A DNA stretch of 64,000 nt from Laetiporus sulphureus 93-53 (GCF_001632365.1 NW_024468531.1:1-64000), one strand, 5' to 3'; counted from the first letter of the stretch, positions 12,110-23,770 are shown. Program-made: numbers and translations. Notes: generated by a model not told the origin, from the sequence alone.

Positions 12110-14811
12110 TCATAGTGCGGAGGGCTTTTTCTGCAGTGTCTGCAAGATCCTATCCTGAACGGCATGGATAACCGCCTCGGAAGTATTTAGGCTGAGCATG
12201 AAGTACGCGACGTTGCCCAGCGTCCGATAGTTGATCCCGAACGGCGCGCCTCCAGGGGCTGCCGAGGTCTGTTCGCTGGCCATGCCTAGCCTCATGGACT
12301 CGAGCAACTTTTGCGCAGAGTTGGAGCGGTATCCTGGCGAAACAGAGCGGGTCAGTCTACGTTTGACGATCGACACAAAGGTAAGCATCACCGTCTACGT
12401 CATCTTGGATCTTGAATGCAAGCACTGTGCCGAGGGTCGTGACCTCCCCCACCACCTCGAGGCGTGCGAGCTTGTCCACGAAGGCGGGGTCCCAGAAGCT
12501 CCAAGCCGATGCCTGTTTCGCCTTCTCCGCGCCAGATGTCGCAGCTCCCCACCTAGCCCTCGAAGCGTCCCACGCCTCACCCTCGGCCATCTTCTCGACG
12601 ATCTTCAGCGTCTCGTTGGCCACTTCGCAACCGACGGGGTACGCAGTATAACTATGCCCATGCAGCAACGCGTCCAGCTTGCTCTCGCTCTGGAACGCCC
12701 TGAATATCGACTCAGACGCGAGGGTAACGGAGAGCGGGACGAGCCCGCCCGTGAGGATCTTCGCGTGCACGGAGATGTCGGGGTGCACGCCAAGCAGCGG
12801 ACCCGCGCTGCGCACGCCGAGACGGTAAAGTCCAGCGAAGACCTCGTCGAAGATCACCGGGAGCCCCGACCACTCACCTGGGGCGTGGCGCGGGTCGGCG
12901 CCGCGCACGGTGTCGATGAGGACGCGCTGGAAGAGCGGGTCGACGAAGAGCATGCCGCCGGCGCCCATGACGAGAGGCTCGAGTGCGAGCGCGGCGAGGG
13001 TCGGCCCGCCGTTGGACCGCAAGTTGGTGAGGGTGCGGTCGATGAAGCGCCTGTAGATGTCTGCTAGTGGAGTGTGCAGACGGGTTTTGACGTCGTATGC
13101 TTCCTTCAGCGAACCGATTGTCATGTCAGCAGCATCGGTACCCTCCACCGTCTTGATGATGGCCGAAGGAAGGGTCACGAGAATCCGGCCCTTGACGTTC
13201 GACACTGTCGGAGCATCCAACCAGAAGCCCTTCGCCTCATGCCACTCACACGTATACACGCCCTCCTCACAAGCATCCATCGCGCCGATCGTATCCCCAT
13301 GATAGCTCTCCCTCATCCCCAGGATCCCCAAATCCTTCCTCCTCCTCCCGCCCATCTCTCCCGCATGGCGCACCGCATACGCGCGCAGCGCCATCTTCAG
13401 CGCAACCTCCATGCCCGTCGAGCCGTCGTCCGAGAAGAACGCACGCGAGGCCCAGCCTGCACCGGGCCCGCGGTGGACGAGCGTCTCGCCGAGGCGAAGA
13501 GCGGGCGCGTGCGTCGCTTGCGGGAACATGACGTGCCCGTAGCGGCCGGCGGCGCGCGCGGCTGCAGTGGTGAGCGAGGGGTGGGCGTGCCCGAGCGCTT
13601 GGGTCCACCAGGAGGCGGAGCTGTCGAATTGAGGTTCGAGCAGAGAGGTGGGGCCTGAAGAGGTCGGAGAGGCGGACGTGGCAAAGGGTGAAGGTGCACG
13701 TTTCCCGTTGTAGATTGAGAAGAAGTCTTGAGATGCGCTGTCGATGACGTTTACGTCCGCCTCGGAGGGCACGAGTCCATGCTGGACGAACGGCCACCAG
13801 AACGTATCGAGCGAGCGGCGGGGCATGGACTCCAGTTCTGTGAGCCTCCGAGCATGGCAGTCATCGAGGTGGTCTACTGCATCGTAGATATTTCCCTCCT
13901 TTTTCAGCTCGGGCGCCAGCCGCTCGTAATAGCCTTTCATCGCTTTCTGCTCTTCGTTTTCATCGGGCAGACGCTTGTGGGGCAGGTCAAGAGATAGAAC
14001 ACGAATCCCACGTTCTGCGAAGTAAGGGATGAGGTACTCGTAGTTACGATAGTAAGCATCGTGGAAGAGAAGGACTAGGTCGATGATGTAGCCGCGCAGA
14101 AGGAGGGATTCATAGGAAGAGATGGTGGTGGATATGCCTCCAAGTTGTGAATCGCCGATAAGGATGGTGGGAAGGAATAAGGGACGATAGGCGTCGACTT
14201 GAGTTGTTCCAGATAGTGTCGGGCTGTGAACGCCTTGCATGTGGGTTGACTGAGAACACAATTGAACGACGCGATGGAGAACGTGCCCTACCTCCCGCAG
14301 TCTCGACATACATATGTGCCGGGCCTGGAAACCGGAAAGCAGATTTTTCGATGTGCTGTGCCACCGCTGTCACGAACTCTGCATCGGTGGGAGCAGTTAC
14401 CTTTGCTCATCCATCTGGATCATTAACATGCACAGGAGCTCGATGAGGGTAGGACATACCTCACGATTGCGTTTCTGTCCTGCTAATAGCACTGAGAGGT
14501 GCGGACTGACTGGCTCGTCAAATCGGAACAGACAAGCAGTGTGGACGTTGTCCCGGTACGGTCCAGCAAAGCACTCGATATGCCTATGCAAAGGTTTCGG
14601 TTCAGCTTTGCGAGCAACGCGATGTTGGATCCGAACGTAACCTGTCGTCGGCATCCTGCATAGGCCCTGTACTAACTGGCTTCAAATAGTGCACAGGCAC
14701 GTCTTTGGATGCAGATGCTCTGACAAGAGCAGTGGTCAGGATGGTCTTGCCCACATCTGTGTTTGCACCAAAGACCTGGTGGATCCGGAGATTTTTGAAT
14801 AGCGAAGACAT
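12110..14811 (-). CDS. Bifunctional dethiobiotin synthetase / DAPA aminotransferase
   Basis: Fused biotin-synthesis enzyme of the fungal BioD-BioA type: it makes 7,8-diaminopelargonate and closes it to dethiobiotin, usually in mitochondria. N-terminal BioD domain: FGANTDVGKT P-loop, KPVSTGP, FDEPVSPHLS, ETAGGVHSP, LIGDSQLGGIS. C-terminal PLP aminotransferase domain: WPFVQHG, VIDSASQDFFSIY, GHAHPSL, FFSDDGSTGMEVALKMA, SYHGDTIGAMDA, VIFDEVFAGLYRLG, the lysine segment HAKILTGGLVPLSVTLAS, GHSYTAYPVGCEVA, and a C-terminal GINYRTLGNVAYFMLSL. Start ATG at 14811; exons are about 14811-14654, 14591-14462, then 14402 onward with further introns, the last near 12350. Order BioD then BioA in one chain is the usual eukaryote arrangement. 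All key residues look intact. Confidence 0.95.
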
Positions 14812-15248
14812 ATCACAGAATCAAGAAGTAGCAAAGAATTGAAGATCAAAAGCGTTAAGCGATATAAGCAGCTGTTCAATCCATGACGAAAAGATCGTAA
14901 GAGTCAGATTCCGCCGCAGAAATGTGAAAGGCGCCGGCCGAAGGACACGTCGGACAGATCGTCGATCGATTATCGGGAAATCTCAAATCTCAAAGCCGGG
15001 GAGCATCAGATCCCGGATAGATCTCATCGCCCGATCTATCTGATAGCCGATGCGCAACCGGGATGGCCACGTAAATGTGTATCGACTGTTCCCATCGAGT
15101 CTATTCATCAGCGAAAGAAACAATACAATATCCGATCCATTCCATTGCGACAACGAAGAAGGCCATATTACACAGTTCACGTCAATCACAAGTCCAAAGT
15201 CCAAAAACAAACCTCCGCATGCACGACGGCAGATCATCTCCCCCATCC
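14812..15248. other. Intergenic
   Basis: Upstream of the biotin gene and downstream of the DUF1295 gene. Contains A/T-rich sequence and a direct run of gatc-rich bases near 14960-15050 (repeated gatcg/agatc words). No gene seen. Confidence 0.35.
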
Positions 15249-16601
15249 TCACTTCTCCTTCTTCGTTTCCTCATCTTGTCCAAAAAGCATCTCATCCACC
15301 TGCGCTTTCTTGCCTCTGAGTTGCAAGAGCAACCCCCACACGGGCGTCAGCAGCGGAACGAACATCGCGACGCGCTCGCGATAGGCGCTGTACGCCTCAG
15401 GATACTTCGACAACGAAATGCTTTCAGTGAAGCGAGTCGAGGAGAAGAACAGTATGCATAGTACGAGGGCGGGCGTAAGCGGCCACAGAGGTGTCATGGA
15501 TGTTGTCGGGAGAGAGGGCAGGTTTGGTGACTCGGGTGCGAGCAAGGGGAACAACGTGATGAGAGCCTGCACAGTGATATGATATCGTTGTGAGCAGCGG
15601 TACATTGAGACAAATTTGCAGCGTACGTACCCAGAAGGTCTGTTCGCAAAAGAAATTTGGATGCCTCGACCAAGCCCACAGCCCACGTGTGACGAATCCA
15701 CGCTTAGCATCCTGTGGCGTCCATTTGATACGCGCACCAATCCACTCGTTCTTCTCATGAACGCCCGTCTTTTTGTACGTCTGGAATGAGTATTGCTGAT
15801 TGTCCGAGACAAACTCGAGGGCAATGTCGATGAGCGCGAGGGCCCCAAGAATATAGTCGGAAGTGCTGAGGTGGGCAGGTTGCTGGAAGGTGGCGATATG
15901 CGTGGGGATTCCAAGGAGGAAGAGGATGATGTTTTGAATCACGGCTGAAGAAGCGTCAGCACATGTCAAAAGGGATCGCGATTATCATCTTACCTATGAA
16001 GACGAGGTTGACGATCTTGAACAACCAGCGGGGTATCTTGTTTCGGACAATTTGCCAACGGTAATCTTCATCGTGGCTGTTGATAGGGGCAATGAGTCAA
16101 CGTAACCATCATGAACGATGAAACTTACAGATTGAACAATCCTCTCCTCCATGTATTGTATGAGAGACTGAGTGCGTCGTGAGTAGGAGCATCGTGCTAA
16201 GTATAGCGAGCGCGAGGCCTACCGGAACATCCATATTACCTAATGGAGATAAGATAGTTCAATTGAACGTAGTCTATTGAGAGTATTTGAACACATACCA
16301 CCAGACCTAACATCAACAATGCCCTCGGACTGTACCGCTCCGTAACAGCGTGGTGTATGACCCCGGGAGTGTACGGCCACAACGGCATCAACGGCTCATG
16401 AGGCCAGAGGGGCAGCAGCGCATAGTACGCGGTGTATATGGTCGGAAGAAAAGTCCAGACGCGGTCGACCTGAGAGACATTCCCGGTCAAGACGGATAGC
16501 AACCACGAGATGAAGGTCGTCGAGAGGCAGAACTTGACTGGCCACCGGAAGGACGCAGGTATGTCTCTGCGCACCAGCGCAGCAAAGGGTAAAGAAGCCA
16601 T
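15249..16601 (-). CDS. DUF1295 / steroid 5-alpha-reductase-like membrane protein
   Basis: Multi-pass protein of the DUF1295 family, related to steroid 5-alpha and sterol reductases. Exons read MASLPFAALVRRD, FCLSTTFISWLLSVLTGN, VDRVWTFLPTIYTAYYALLP, YNTWRRGLFNLHDEDYRW, IVNLVFIAVIQNIILFLLG, ALIDIALEFVSDNQQYSFQTY. The family signature is present: RGFVTRGLWAWSRHPNFFCEQTFW, where the SRHPNFF motif is expected to contact the nicotinamide cofactor. The protein ends FTESISLSKYPEAYSAYRE..EMLFGQDEETKKEK. At least six membrane segments, so probably in the endoplasmic reticulum. The substrate is unknown in fungi. Start ATG at 16601 and stop at 15249. Confidence 0.9.
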
Positions 16602-16841
16602 GTTGCTCGAATTGAAACCTCCGATGCTGAGTAGATTGGGCGTACGGGTTGGTTACAGAGCCCCGATGGGTGATCTCACCGTGGCGTACGACGACGGCGG
16701 GCGCTTGTATACTCCGCATCACGTGAATGTAGTGCCACAGCGCCTTTGTATGTGTATATTTGGCTCTGTGCCCCCACCGTCGGTGGCAGATAACACTCGT
16801 CCAGCAACCGTTACTTAGACTTCCTCCAGGACTTCCCATTA

Positions 16842-17839
16842 ATGATCATGTCCGCATCGGTTCTCATCTCGACCTTCCCTCCATTCCCCACACTCTCCCT
16901 CTCTGCGTCCTTGGACGCTCCGTTCTCGACGCTCTACGACCTCCTCGCAGAGCGCTACCCCGAGCTCCCCTCTGACCTCGTCCTCTCGCTCCACCGCGGT
17001 TGTGCCCCTGCGCTCGACGCGCCTCTTTCTTCTCTCTTCTCATTGAATCAAGACGCCAACGATGGGACGCCCCTGGTCAGCTTGCGTCTCGTGCCGAGGC
17101 TCAGAGGAGGCAAGGGCGGTTTCGGCTCGCAGCTGCGTGCCGCCGGAGGCCGCATGAGCAGCCAGAAGACGAGCAACAACGACTCGTGCAGGGACCTGAG
17201 TGGAAGACGTCTCAGCACGATCAAGGAGGCGAAGAGGTATGTCACAGTCATGTCGTAGCTTGAGGCGTTGTGCTGACTGATTGCATTCTCGCAGGCTGGC
17301 GGAGTACATTGAGAGCGAGCCATTGCGCAAGAAGGCTGAGCAGGAGGCAAAGAGGGCTAAGCTGGAGGCGCTGGAGAGGAAGCTTGGTATCACTCACGCC
17401 GCGGATGGTGCTGGTCCCTCTGAGCCGGAGCCGCTCGCGGGCAAGAAACATCGCTTCGACGACACCGAGTATCTAGAGCAGAGTCGGGAGATTGTCGACA
17501 ACGTGAAGAGTGCCGTTACCGTTGGTATGTTTTTATTGAATGACCGTCCTGCTCTGCGATTGCTGACAAGACATTTGTCCGACAGCTATGCTCAAGAAGA
17601 AGAAGAAAGCTAAAACTTCGCACAGCCTTCGTGCGTCGGATAAAGCAATGGAAACGGCTGCTTTTGCTAAGGAATCGATCGCCAACGCCGCAGAGTCCGT
17701 GGCCGTGGTCACTGTATCTGCTGCTTCCATTGCGGTGGAGTTCGCTTCCTCCGCATCAGGGAAGACTATCGAGCCATCTGTTACTACTCCCGACTTGGTC
17801 CCCGTAGCCTCTTCTACTGCCGAGGTGGCTAGCGCATGA
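16842..17839 (+). CDS. SDE2: Sde2 splicing/genome-stability factor with cleavable ubiquitin fold
   Basis: Orthologue of Sde2. The N-terminus (about 85 residues) is a ubiquitin-like domain that ends RLRGG, directly followed by [19 protein letters not shown]. In this family deubiquitinases cut after the GG, exposing Lys-starting Sde2-C, which joins the spliceosome and is short-lived by the N-degron route. Both the cleavage site and the KGGFGSQLR start of Sde2-C are present. The rest is basic and coiled ([38 protein letters not shown]) with a C-terminal Ala/Ser/Val-rich part. Introns: about 17237-17294 and 17525-17584. The start ATG may be 16842 or 16848, two codons later. About 280 residues. 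Confidence 0.92.
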
Positions 17840-18210
17840 GCTGTAATCTATTGTACGATGTACTGTGTAATTCACTCGGTTGTCGTGTTGAGTAATGTGA
17901 CACCGTCAGTCTCTTCAATCAACCTGAGCTCCGATCTAGTATCTACATGTTTCTCGACCCTCAATCACTTCGCGGTGATACGTCGCGAGTCTAAACACAG
18001 GCAGAACACGTTAGGGTTGCCGACAGTACTTGCTCCTTCTGAGGATGTTGTCTTTGCACACTGAGAGCATGAGGCTCGGACTCGATGCGAGCCGGCCGCG
18101 GGATAATCGTACCGGGCGTCTGTCATAAGCGCGCCATGCAGGGTGTGACTCGAGCGCTTGTGAACTCCCAAAAGTTCATTCAGATTGACTCACCTTTCTC
18201 GCCACCCACC
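17840..18210. promoter_or_regulatory. Intergenic, KARI promoter region
   Basis: The 3' flank of SDE2 and the 5' flank of the reductoisomerase gene, both on the plus strand. No TATA box or operator could be named with confidence. Confidence 0.35.
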
Positions 18211-19747
18211 ATGTCCTCCTTTGCTGCTCGCTCTGCTCAGGCTCTCCGCGCCGCGTCTCGCCGTGCCCCGCGTGCGGCCTCAAAGGCTACGAAGCAGGTG
18301 CAAGCGGCATCGTACTCTATCCTTGCGAGGAATGCCGTTTCTGCCTCGGCGCGCAGGACCGTCGCTGTAAGTTATCAATGTGCCCCATGAACCGAGGAGT
18401 TCTCTCGGCGTGCATTCTACAGAAACCAAACGAATTTTTGACACTCACTATTGTAGTCTACGCGTGGTATAAAGACCCTTGACTTTGCCGGCACGAAGGA
18501 GGTGGTGTACGAGCGAAGCGATTGGCCGCTCGCGAAGCTCCAGGCCTACTTCAAGGACGACACCCTTGCCATCATTGGTTATGGCTCTCAGGGCCACGGA
18601 CAGGGCCTGAACGCTCGCGATAACGGCCTCAACGTGATTGTCGGTGTTCGAGAAGGCGGTGAGAGCTGGAAGCAGGCCACCGAAGATGGTTGGGTTAGCT
18701 AATTTCTTTGCGCGAGACTCGCGCTTTTCACTGATCCTATTCTGTAGGTTCCGGGAAAGACTCTCTTCCCGATCGAGGAGGCGATCAAGCGCGGTACCAT
18801 CATCATGAACCTTCTCTCAGACGCCGCGCAGTCGCAGACATGGCCGACCATCAAGCCTCTCATCACCAAGGGCAAGACGCTCTACTTCTCGCACGGCTTC
18901 TCTGTCGTGTACAAGGATGACACGCACGTCATTGCTCCCCCCGACGTTGACGTTATCCTCGTCGCGCCCAAGGGCTCAGGCCGCACCGTGCGCACTCTTT
19001 TCAAGGAGGGCCGCGGTATCAACTCGAGTATCGCCGTATGGCAAGACGTCACCGGCAAGGCGAAGGAGAAGGCGGTCGCTCTCGGTGTCGCGATTGGCTC
19101 CGGGTACATGTACGAGACGACCTTCGAGAAGGAGGTGTACTCCGACCTGTACGGTGAGCGCGGAGTGGTAAGTCCATAATTTGGGCATTTTGCTAGTCCT
19201 TCGTTGCTCACCATCATTTGTAGCTGATGGGTGCCATCCAAGGCCTCTTCCTTGCGCAATACAAGATACTGCGCAAGAATGGCCACACTCCGTCTGAGGC
19301 GTTCAACGAGACCGTGGAGGAGGCTACGCAATCGCTCTATCCTCTCATCGGCCAGCATGGGTACGCCAAGAATTTTTCAGTTTCCTTGAACCGTTCTCAC
19401 TACGTTCGCCTGTAGCATGGACTATATGTACAACGCATGCTCGACCACCGCGCGTCGTGGTGCGCTCGACTGGGCCAAGATCTTTGAGGAGACGAACCTG
19501 CCCGTCTTTGAGCGTCTCTACGAGAGCGTGCGCAATGGTACAGAGACGCGCCGCAGCCTGGAGTTTAACGGCCGCAAGACGTACCGTGAGGACCTTGCAA
19601 AGGAGCTCGCGGAGATCGACAACCAGGAGATCTGGAGAGCTGGTGCGCCTCATTTCTCACAGTGCTTGTGTTATTGGTCATTGACTTTGTTTTTGGCGAT
19701 TTTTAGGCAAGGTCGTCCGCTCTCTGCGCCCCGACCAACAGTCGTAA
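18211..19747 (+). CDS. ILV5: Ketol-acid reductoisomerase, mitochondrial
   Basis: NADPH and Mg-dependent second step of valine/isoleucine synthesis, in the mitochondrial matrix. The first 50 residues ([21 protein letters not shown], Arg/Ala/Ser-rich with no acids) form a presequence. Then [19 protein letters not shown], the Rossmann motif [32 protein letters not shown] and [11 protein letters not shown]. The metal-binding region follows: [19 protein letters not shown], and [16 protein letters not shown]. The end reads [18 protein letters not shown]. At least five introns (about 18367-18456, 18690-18747, 19168-19222, 19363-19415, 19642-19706) keep frame. About 400 residues, as expected for fungal enzymes. 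Key acids and lysine are intact. Confidence 0.97.
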
Positions 19748-20855
19748 AATGCGACCGCAAGCCGTAGAGGGCTGTGTGTGGCACTTACTATCAAAAGCAC
19801 GTTGATGCACTCTTAGACCTTGCTTATATAGTCTTATTGCTAGTATCTGTCTGCTTTATGAGCATCGTTGCGGAATATTGAACTATAGGATCAGCACTGC
19901 GAAACGAGAAATGCATGACTGAGGTTCTTGATCTCTTTTCCTAAGATCAACCGTGCGTTTTGCCTCTAGAGCTGCTCGCTTCATGATCGTTATGTGACTG
20001 TACGATTAGAAACTCTTCTGCGCGTATGTCTGACCTTCTCGCGAACTCACCTGTTTAGCTTCCGTCTTGTGTTGATGCGCCCGTGTCCTAGAATCCGTCC
20101 AATACCAGTGCAAATCTCATCAAGCAAAAGCGCACAATGTAATCTACAAGTGAGACAATACAGCAGCTAACACTGCAAGGAGTCCCACGAAGCCGAAGCA
20201 TTCCAGGTCGAAAGGTGCACAGAACGACAGAGCAAACCGACAGACTGGTGAGAGGGACCTGTTTACGCGCGCACGCTCCCGCCCTCAGTGAGGACGCCGT
20301 CCGGAGCAGCGGGTATCATCGATCCAGTCGTTGATCTGTCTGTGTCCTGACACTCCCGACCCTTCCAGCTACGGCCGTGTGAGATGGTCCCGGCGTGTAG
20401 TAGTGCCATGGAGAGGAGTCATGCGTGTATGTGTGAGAAGAGAGATTGCAGACAACGTCCATGTGAGACCTCGACCTTCAGATCCCTTCCTTCGCCCCTG
20501 TTCCATCCGTATGCGGACTTGCTTGCCTGCGAGACAATTGAATGCAAAGACAGAGAAGAAGGCTCAATCTACCTACCAGTGCCAGCCTGAACATCGGATG
20601 ACAATAACTCGTCCTACGTCGCATCTGTAAGCGTAATCTGCAAAGTCATAGCTCAAGTCAGTCCCTTCTACATTGCAGTCTCAAATGATTGACCACGTAC
20701 CGGAGCCTGAAGCATCTTCTTATGGCACACAGCTGCCGTCGAAGAAAGGTCATGAGCTGCAGAAGGTGGCCAGTCTCCTGCCACCCATTCCCTCCCCTGT
20801 TCGGCAGCTGTAACTTTTTTTTTGTCATGTAGACCATGGGTTCCACATGCTTGAT
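19748..20855. other. Intergenic, no supported gene
   Basis: About 1.1 kb with only short scattered open frames and no family features. It follows the KARI stop and precedes the hairpin element at 20856. Confidence 0.35.
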
Positions 20856-20969
20856 CATGCCCAACCCAGTAACTCTCCCAGGCATGGTGGGCAGCGGCTA
20901 TTGCCCCCACACCAGTCCTGGCATAAGCTGCCGCCCACCACACCTGGGAGAGTTATTGGGTTGGGCATG
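20856..20969. repeat. 114-bp near-palindromic hairpin element
   Basis: Two 44-base arms in inverted orientation (20856-20899 and 20926-20969) match at 39 of 44 positions, separated by 26 bases. The outer ends are catgcccaaccc and gggttgggcatg; the inner part carries aactctcccagg on one side and cctgggagagtt on the other. Possible roles are a small foldback (MITE-like) transposon, a hairpin RNA source, or a chance survivor of an inverted duplication. No clear target-site duplication is visible at its edges. Confidence 0.75.
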
Positions 20970-20977
20970 AGAGGATA

Positions 20978-21355
20978 ATGCACGTCAACCCCGCCCTCGA
21001 TCGTGACGACGGTTGCTACGTGCAGAAGCTCCTTATGCAGAGAGATGATGAGACCAATGTGCAGTACATCGCCAGGGTCAAAGGCCACGTCGAGCACCTA
21101 TGTAACACCTCGGGCGCCCTGCTTGGCTACGTCCAGCAGCTCTTCAACGGGTTCGTCACCGAGCTCCCTAGGGCCGTGGGCAGCACCGTTACCAGCCCCA
21201 GCACTGCTGGAAACTTCTTGTCCCTTCTTCCCTACGCCTACCTCAGATACATGTCAATCAACGCCAGCGACCAGGAGAAACTGGCGTACACGATTAGAAT
21301 GCAAATGCTGGATTTGACTATCAGTTACCGCAGGGCCCAGGCCCTCGCGACTTGA
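20978..21355 (+). CDS. Unrecognised 125-codon open frame beside the hairpin
   Basis: Starts MHVNPALDRDDGCYVQKLLM nine bases after the hairpin and ends YRRAQALAT. Its composition looks protein-like (regular helices, few low-complexity runs) and there is no competing frame as good. I do not recognise the family and see no introns. It could be an independent small gene or the remains of a mobile-element protein linked to the hairpin. Confidence 0.35.
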   Translation: MHVNPALDRDDGCYVQKLLMQRDDETNVQYIARVKGHVEHLCNTSGALLGYVQQLFNGFVTELPRAVGSTVTSPSTAGNFLSLLPYAYLRYMSINASDQEKLAYTIRMQMLDLTISYRRAQALAT

Positions 21356-22243
21356 AGGGAGCCCACCGTTGACGGAAACCATGTCTTCGAGCGTCCCACC
21401 TCTCGATCCATACGGGTTACTCATTCTGCGTTTGAATGAGAGCGCCAATGCCAGCATGTGAGACACATACAGAGGAGGGATCGAGACAACCGGACAATGC
21501 GCAGAATCCGCGAGAGACGGACGTATCTGAGGTGGGCGAGATCAGCAATCTGCCTTAGCCCAGTGGCGAGCGACAACGATATCAATCCACTCTACCGACC
21601 GACCGGCAGACCACGTTGTCCTGCAGGAACATCTGTCGCTAGACATGACGTCAATCAACAGAGGTGCAATTTGACGCAGTATTGATGATACTGTCTGAAA
21701 ATATCCACTCGTCTGCAGGATTCTGCAAATAGCATGGATCAGCCTGAACGAAGAAGAAAAGAAGAAAGATGAGTAACAGGGGTACTGTACCGGCCGGGGA
21801 GATACAGTTCATTGGAGTGATCAGTTCCTCCCTGATCTCACCGGCGCAAGGGATCCCACACTTTCTTCGTTCCCATCGGCTCGGCGCGGAGCTGAAGTGT
21901 AGTCCTCGAGCGACGAACTTTGATGACACCTGGATAGAAACTCGAGAAGAGGAGGATAAATCAGCCCGGTTGAAAGGGGTAGGCAATGATTGAAAGGGCC
22001 TCAGCGCTAGCTCAGACACCGGAGTCATCGGGGTCATGACTCCCTCATCCAAGGCCCTCGCTAACGCGGAAGCCATACCTGATATTCCTCCGGAATGGTG
22101 CGCGCGCAGCAGAGCTTCCATTAGCCCTTGAGATCTGCTCAGAATAGGAAGAAAGATGGGTTAGATGGTAAGACAGCAGAGGGAATAGAAGTCCGAGCTC
22201 GATTGACTCCTGGATCCCTCCATCGCTGCGCCTGGCGCGTCAT
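21356..22243. other. Intergenic
   Basis: No supported gene; only short overlapping open frames (for example 21651-22121 on the minus strand, without family features). Confidence 0.3.
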
Positions 22244-22726
22244 TCACGCCTGGAGGAAGAACGACATGTTCCCGCGCCTTGCCGACTCGATCTGCTGTGC
22301 CTCGACCACGGGGATGAGATACATGCGAACAAAGGACACGCCATTGACGGCGCACTCCGTGCCGATGACCGTAATCGTGGGCTTAGGCTTGGGCTCACCC
22401 GCGGTCTTCCGCCCCTGACGACCCCAGGAGAACTTCGTCGCAGCCTTGTGCTTCCTGGGGGTGTCGACCTTGGACGCAATACTGCAGGGGCGACGAGCAA
22501 GCTTGGGTGACCCGGGGACGTGAAAGCTGGGAGCGATCTCGGCAGTGAAGTAGGGCAGCTGCTCGGGGACCCAGACGTGCATCTCCTCGCACCAGGACCA
22601 GCCTGTCTTGCTCGGAGGTACCCAGCGGTCAGAGAAGCGGCGGAGCTCAAACCCGACAGCGGGCGCGATAGCCTTCGGAGCTGGATGCAAAGCGAGCAGG
22701 GTACTGGCAACGATCTGAGAGAACAT
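22244..22726 (-). CDS. Hypothetical basic protein, 160 residues
   Basis: Single-exon open frame starting MFSQIVASTLLALHPAPKAI and ending RRGNMSFFLQA. The middle is Trp-rich (DRWVPPSKTGWSWCEEMHVW) and is followed by a basic, Pro/Lys-rich stretch (TAGEPKPKPTITVIG). No family is recognised. It is divergent from the gene at 23423, with about 700 bases of shared upstream DNA, so the two may be co-regulated. The start is the first in-frame ATG. Confidence 0.5.
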   Translation of the reverse strand: MFSQIVASTLLALHPAPKAIAPAVGFELRRFSDRWVPPSKTGWSWCEEMHVWVPEQLPYFTAEIAPSFHVPGSPKLARRPCSIASKVDTPRKHKAATKFSWGRQGRKTAGEPKPKPTITVIGTECAVNGVSFVRMYLIPVVEAQQIESARRGNMSFFLQA

Positions 22727-23422
22727 GATGGATAGATGTGGGTGGGTAGGTGGGCCCGGGCGTGGAGGTGGTTATGAAACGGTGGACAGTGATGGTACAA
22801 TGTCAAGTAGGTGAGGAGTGCAAAAGAGAGCGCGAGAGCCTTTTAAGAGCTCGCCGCTCCTGCTCATGCTGCTGAGGCCTAGGAGTCCGCATGCGGAGGC
22901 AGACGTCTTGGCATAGACCAACAGTCTACATCAAAACCTGAACAAACAGTGCTTCGCCGATAAAGCAGAGAGCTAAATATAAATCGCAGCACAGAAATCC
23001 TTTTTGACGCCATGGATCGAGGAGGAAAAGTGGAGGCTTTTCCTTGAATGATCACGCAGTGCAGCACTGAACGTTCAATATCATATTTCCGAGCATCATC
23101 ATTGCAAGCCAACAAGACGATGAGCCGTTCCTTGGACAAGCCATGTAAACCAGTCAAAGATGGTGCAGAGCGATTTGTCAAATTTCAAGCCCACGCGAGA
23201 TCTACAATCGAATCTTGTTGATCTCATATTCCGAATCTCAATTTCATATCCCGATCGAGATTCGAGATCATACATTCCACCCACCGACCGTCAGTCTGGG
23301 ATGCAACAGCAGTATATAAAACCGCGCTTCCCGTTCCGAGAGCAGCAGCACAGCTCTTTCCGAACCCACCACCATCCCATACATTCTACCCCCCACATTT
23401 ACTACCTCTACTCTCTATAGCG
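22727..23422. promoter_or_regulatory. Divergent promoter region
   Basis: Lies between two small divergent genes. The right side carries a clear TATA box. The left side has the A/T stretch ctaaatataaatcg near 22972 and ccttttaagag near 22840. The 23190-23275 part is a set of overlapping gatc/atctc words. Confidence 0.45.
23313..23320 (+). promoter_or_regulatory. TATA box of the 23423 gene
   Basis: tatataaa, about 110 bases before the ATG at 23423, in the usual place for a strong fungal promoter with a start site some 30 bases downstream. Confidence 0.6.
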
Positions 23423-23770
23423 ATGGCGTACTCTGCCTCAGCCACTTCCTCTACCCTCCGCGTCCGATTTGCCGAGATGACCCGCCCTCCGATGGACGAG
23501 CGCAAACTCCTTCGCTCTCCGCCTCCCAAGCCCACGCGCAGGCCCCTCCTGTCAAGGCTATCGTCCAGCGGCGCGTCCTTCACCCTCAAGATGGCGAAGA
23601 ACGCGAAGGATGCGCGCGGGACTCGCACGATCCGCGTGGTCGAACACTCTGCTCGTCGTGTCCCCTGCGACTGGGTGCCGATCCCGGGGTTCAAGCCGTT
23701 CGACTACACGCTCCTGGAGCTTGAGGTCGCGCAGCAGCGCGAGGACATTGCGCGTCGTGCGTTCTTGTGA
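23423..23770 (+). CDS. Hypothetical small basic protein, 115 residues
   Basis: Starts MAYSASATSSTLRVRFAEM, then Pro/Arg-rich PPPKPTRRPLLSRLSSSG, then RTIRVVEHSARRVPCDW and PIPGFKPFDYTLLELEVAQQ. Single exon, strongly biased to G/C at third positions, which favours true coding. A TATA box at 23313 and a T/C-rich leader support expression. A long C/T-rich 3' region follows (23880-24040). No family recognised. Confidence 0.55.
   Translation: MAYSASATSSTLRVRFAEMTRPPMDERKLLRSPPPKPTRRPLLSRLSSSGASFTLKMAKNAKDARGTRTIRVVEHSARRVPCDWVPIPGFKPFDYTLLELEVAQQREDIARRAFL

Noticed and set aside
12231..13067. 278-codon plus-strand open frame
   Set aside because: Lies antisense to the aminotransferase domain of the biotin gene; high G/C content keeps the shadow frame open.
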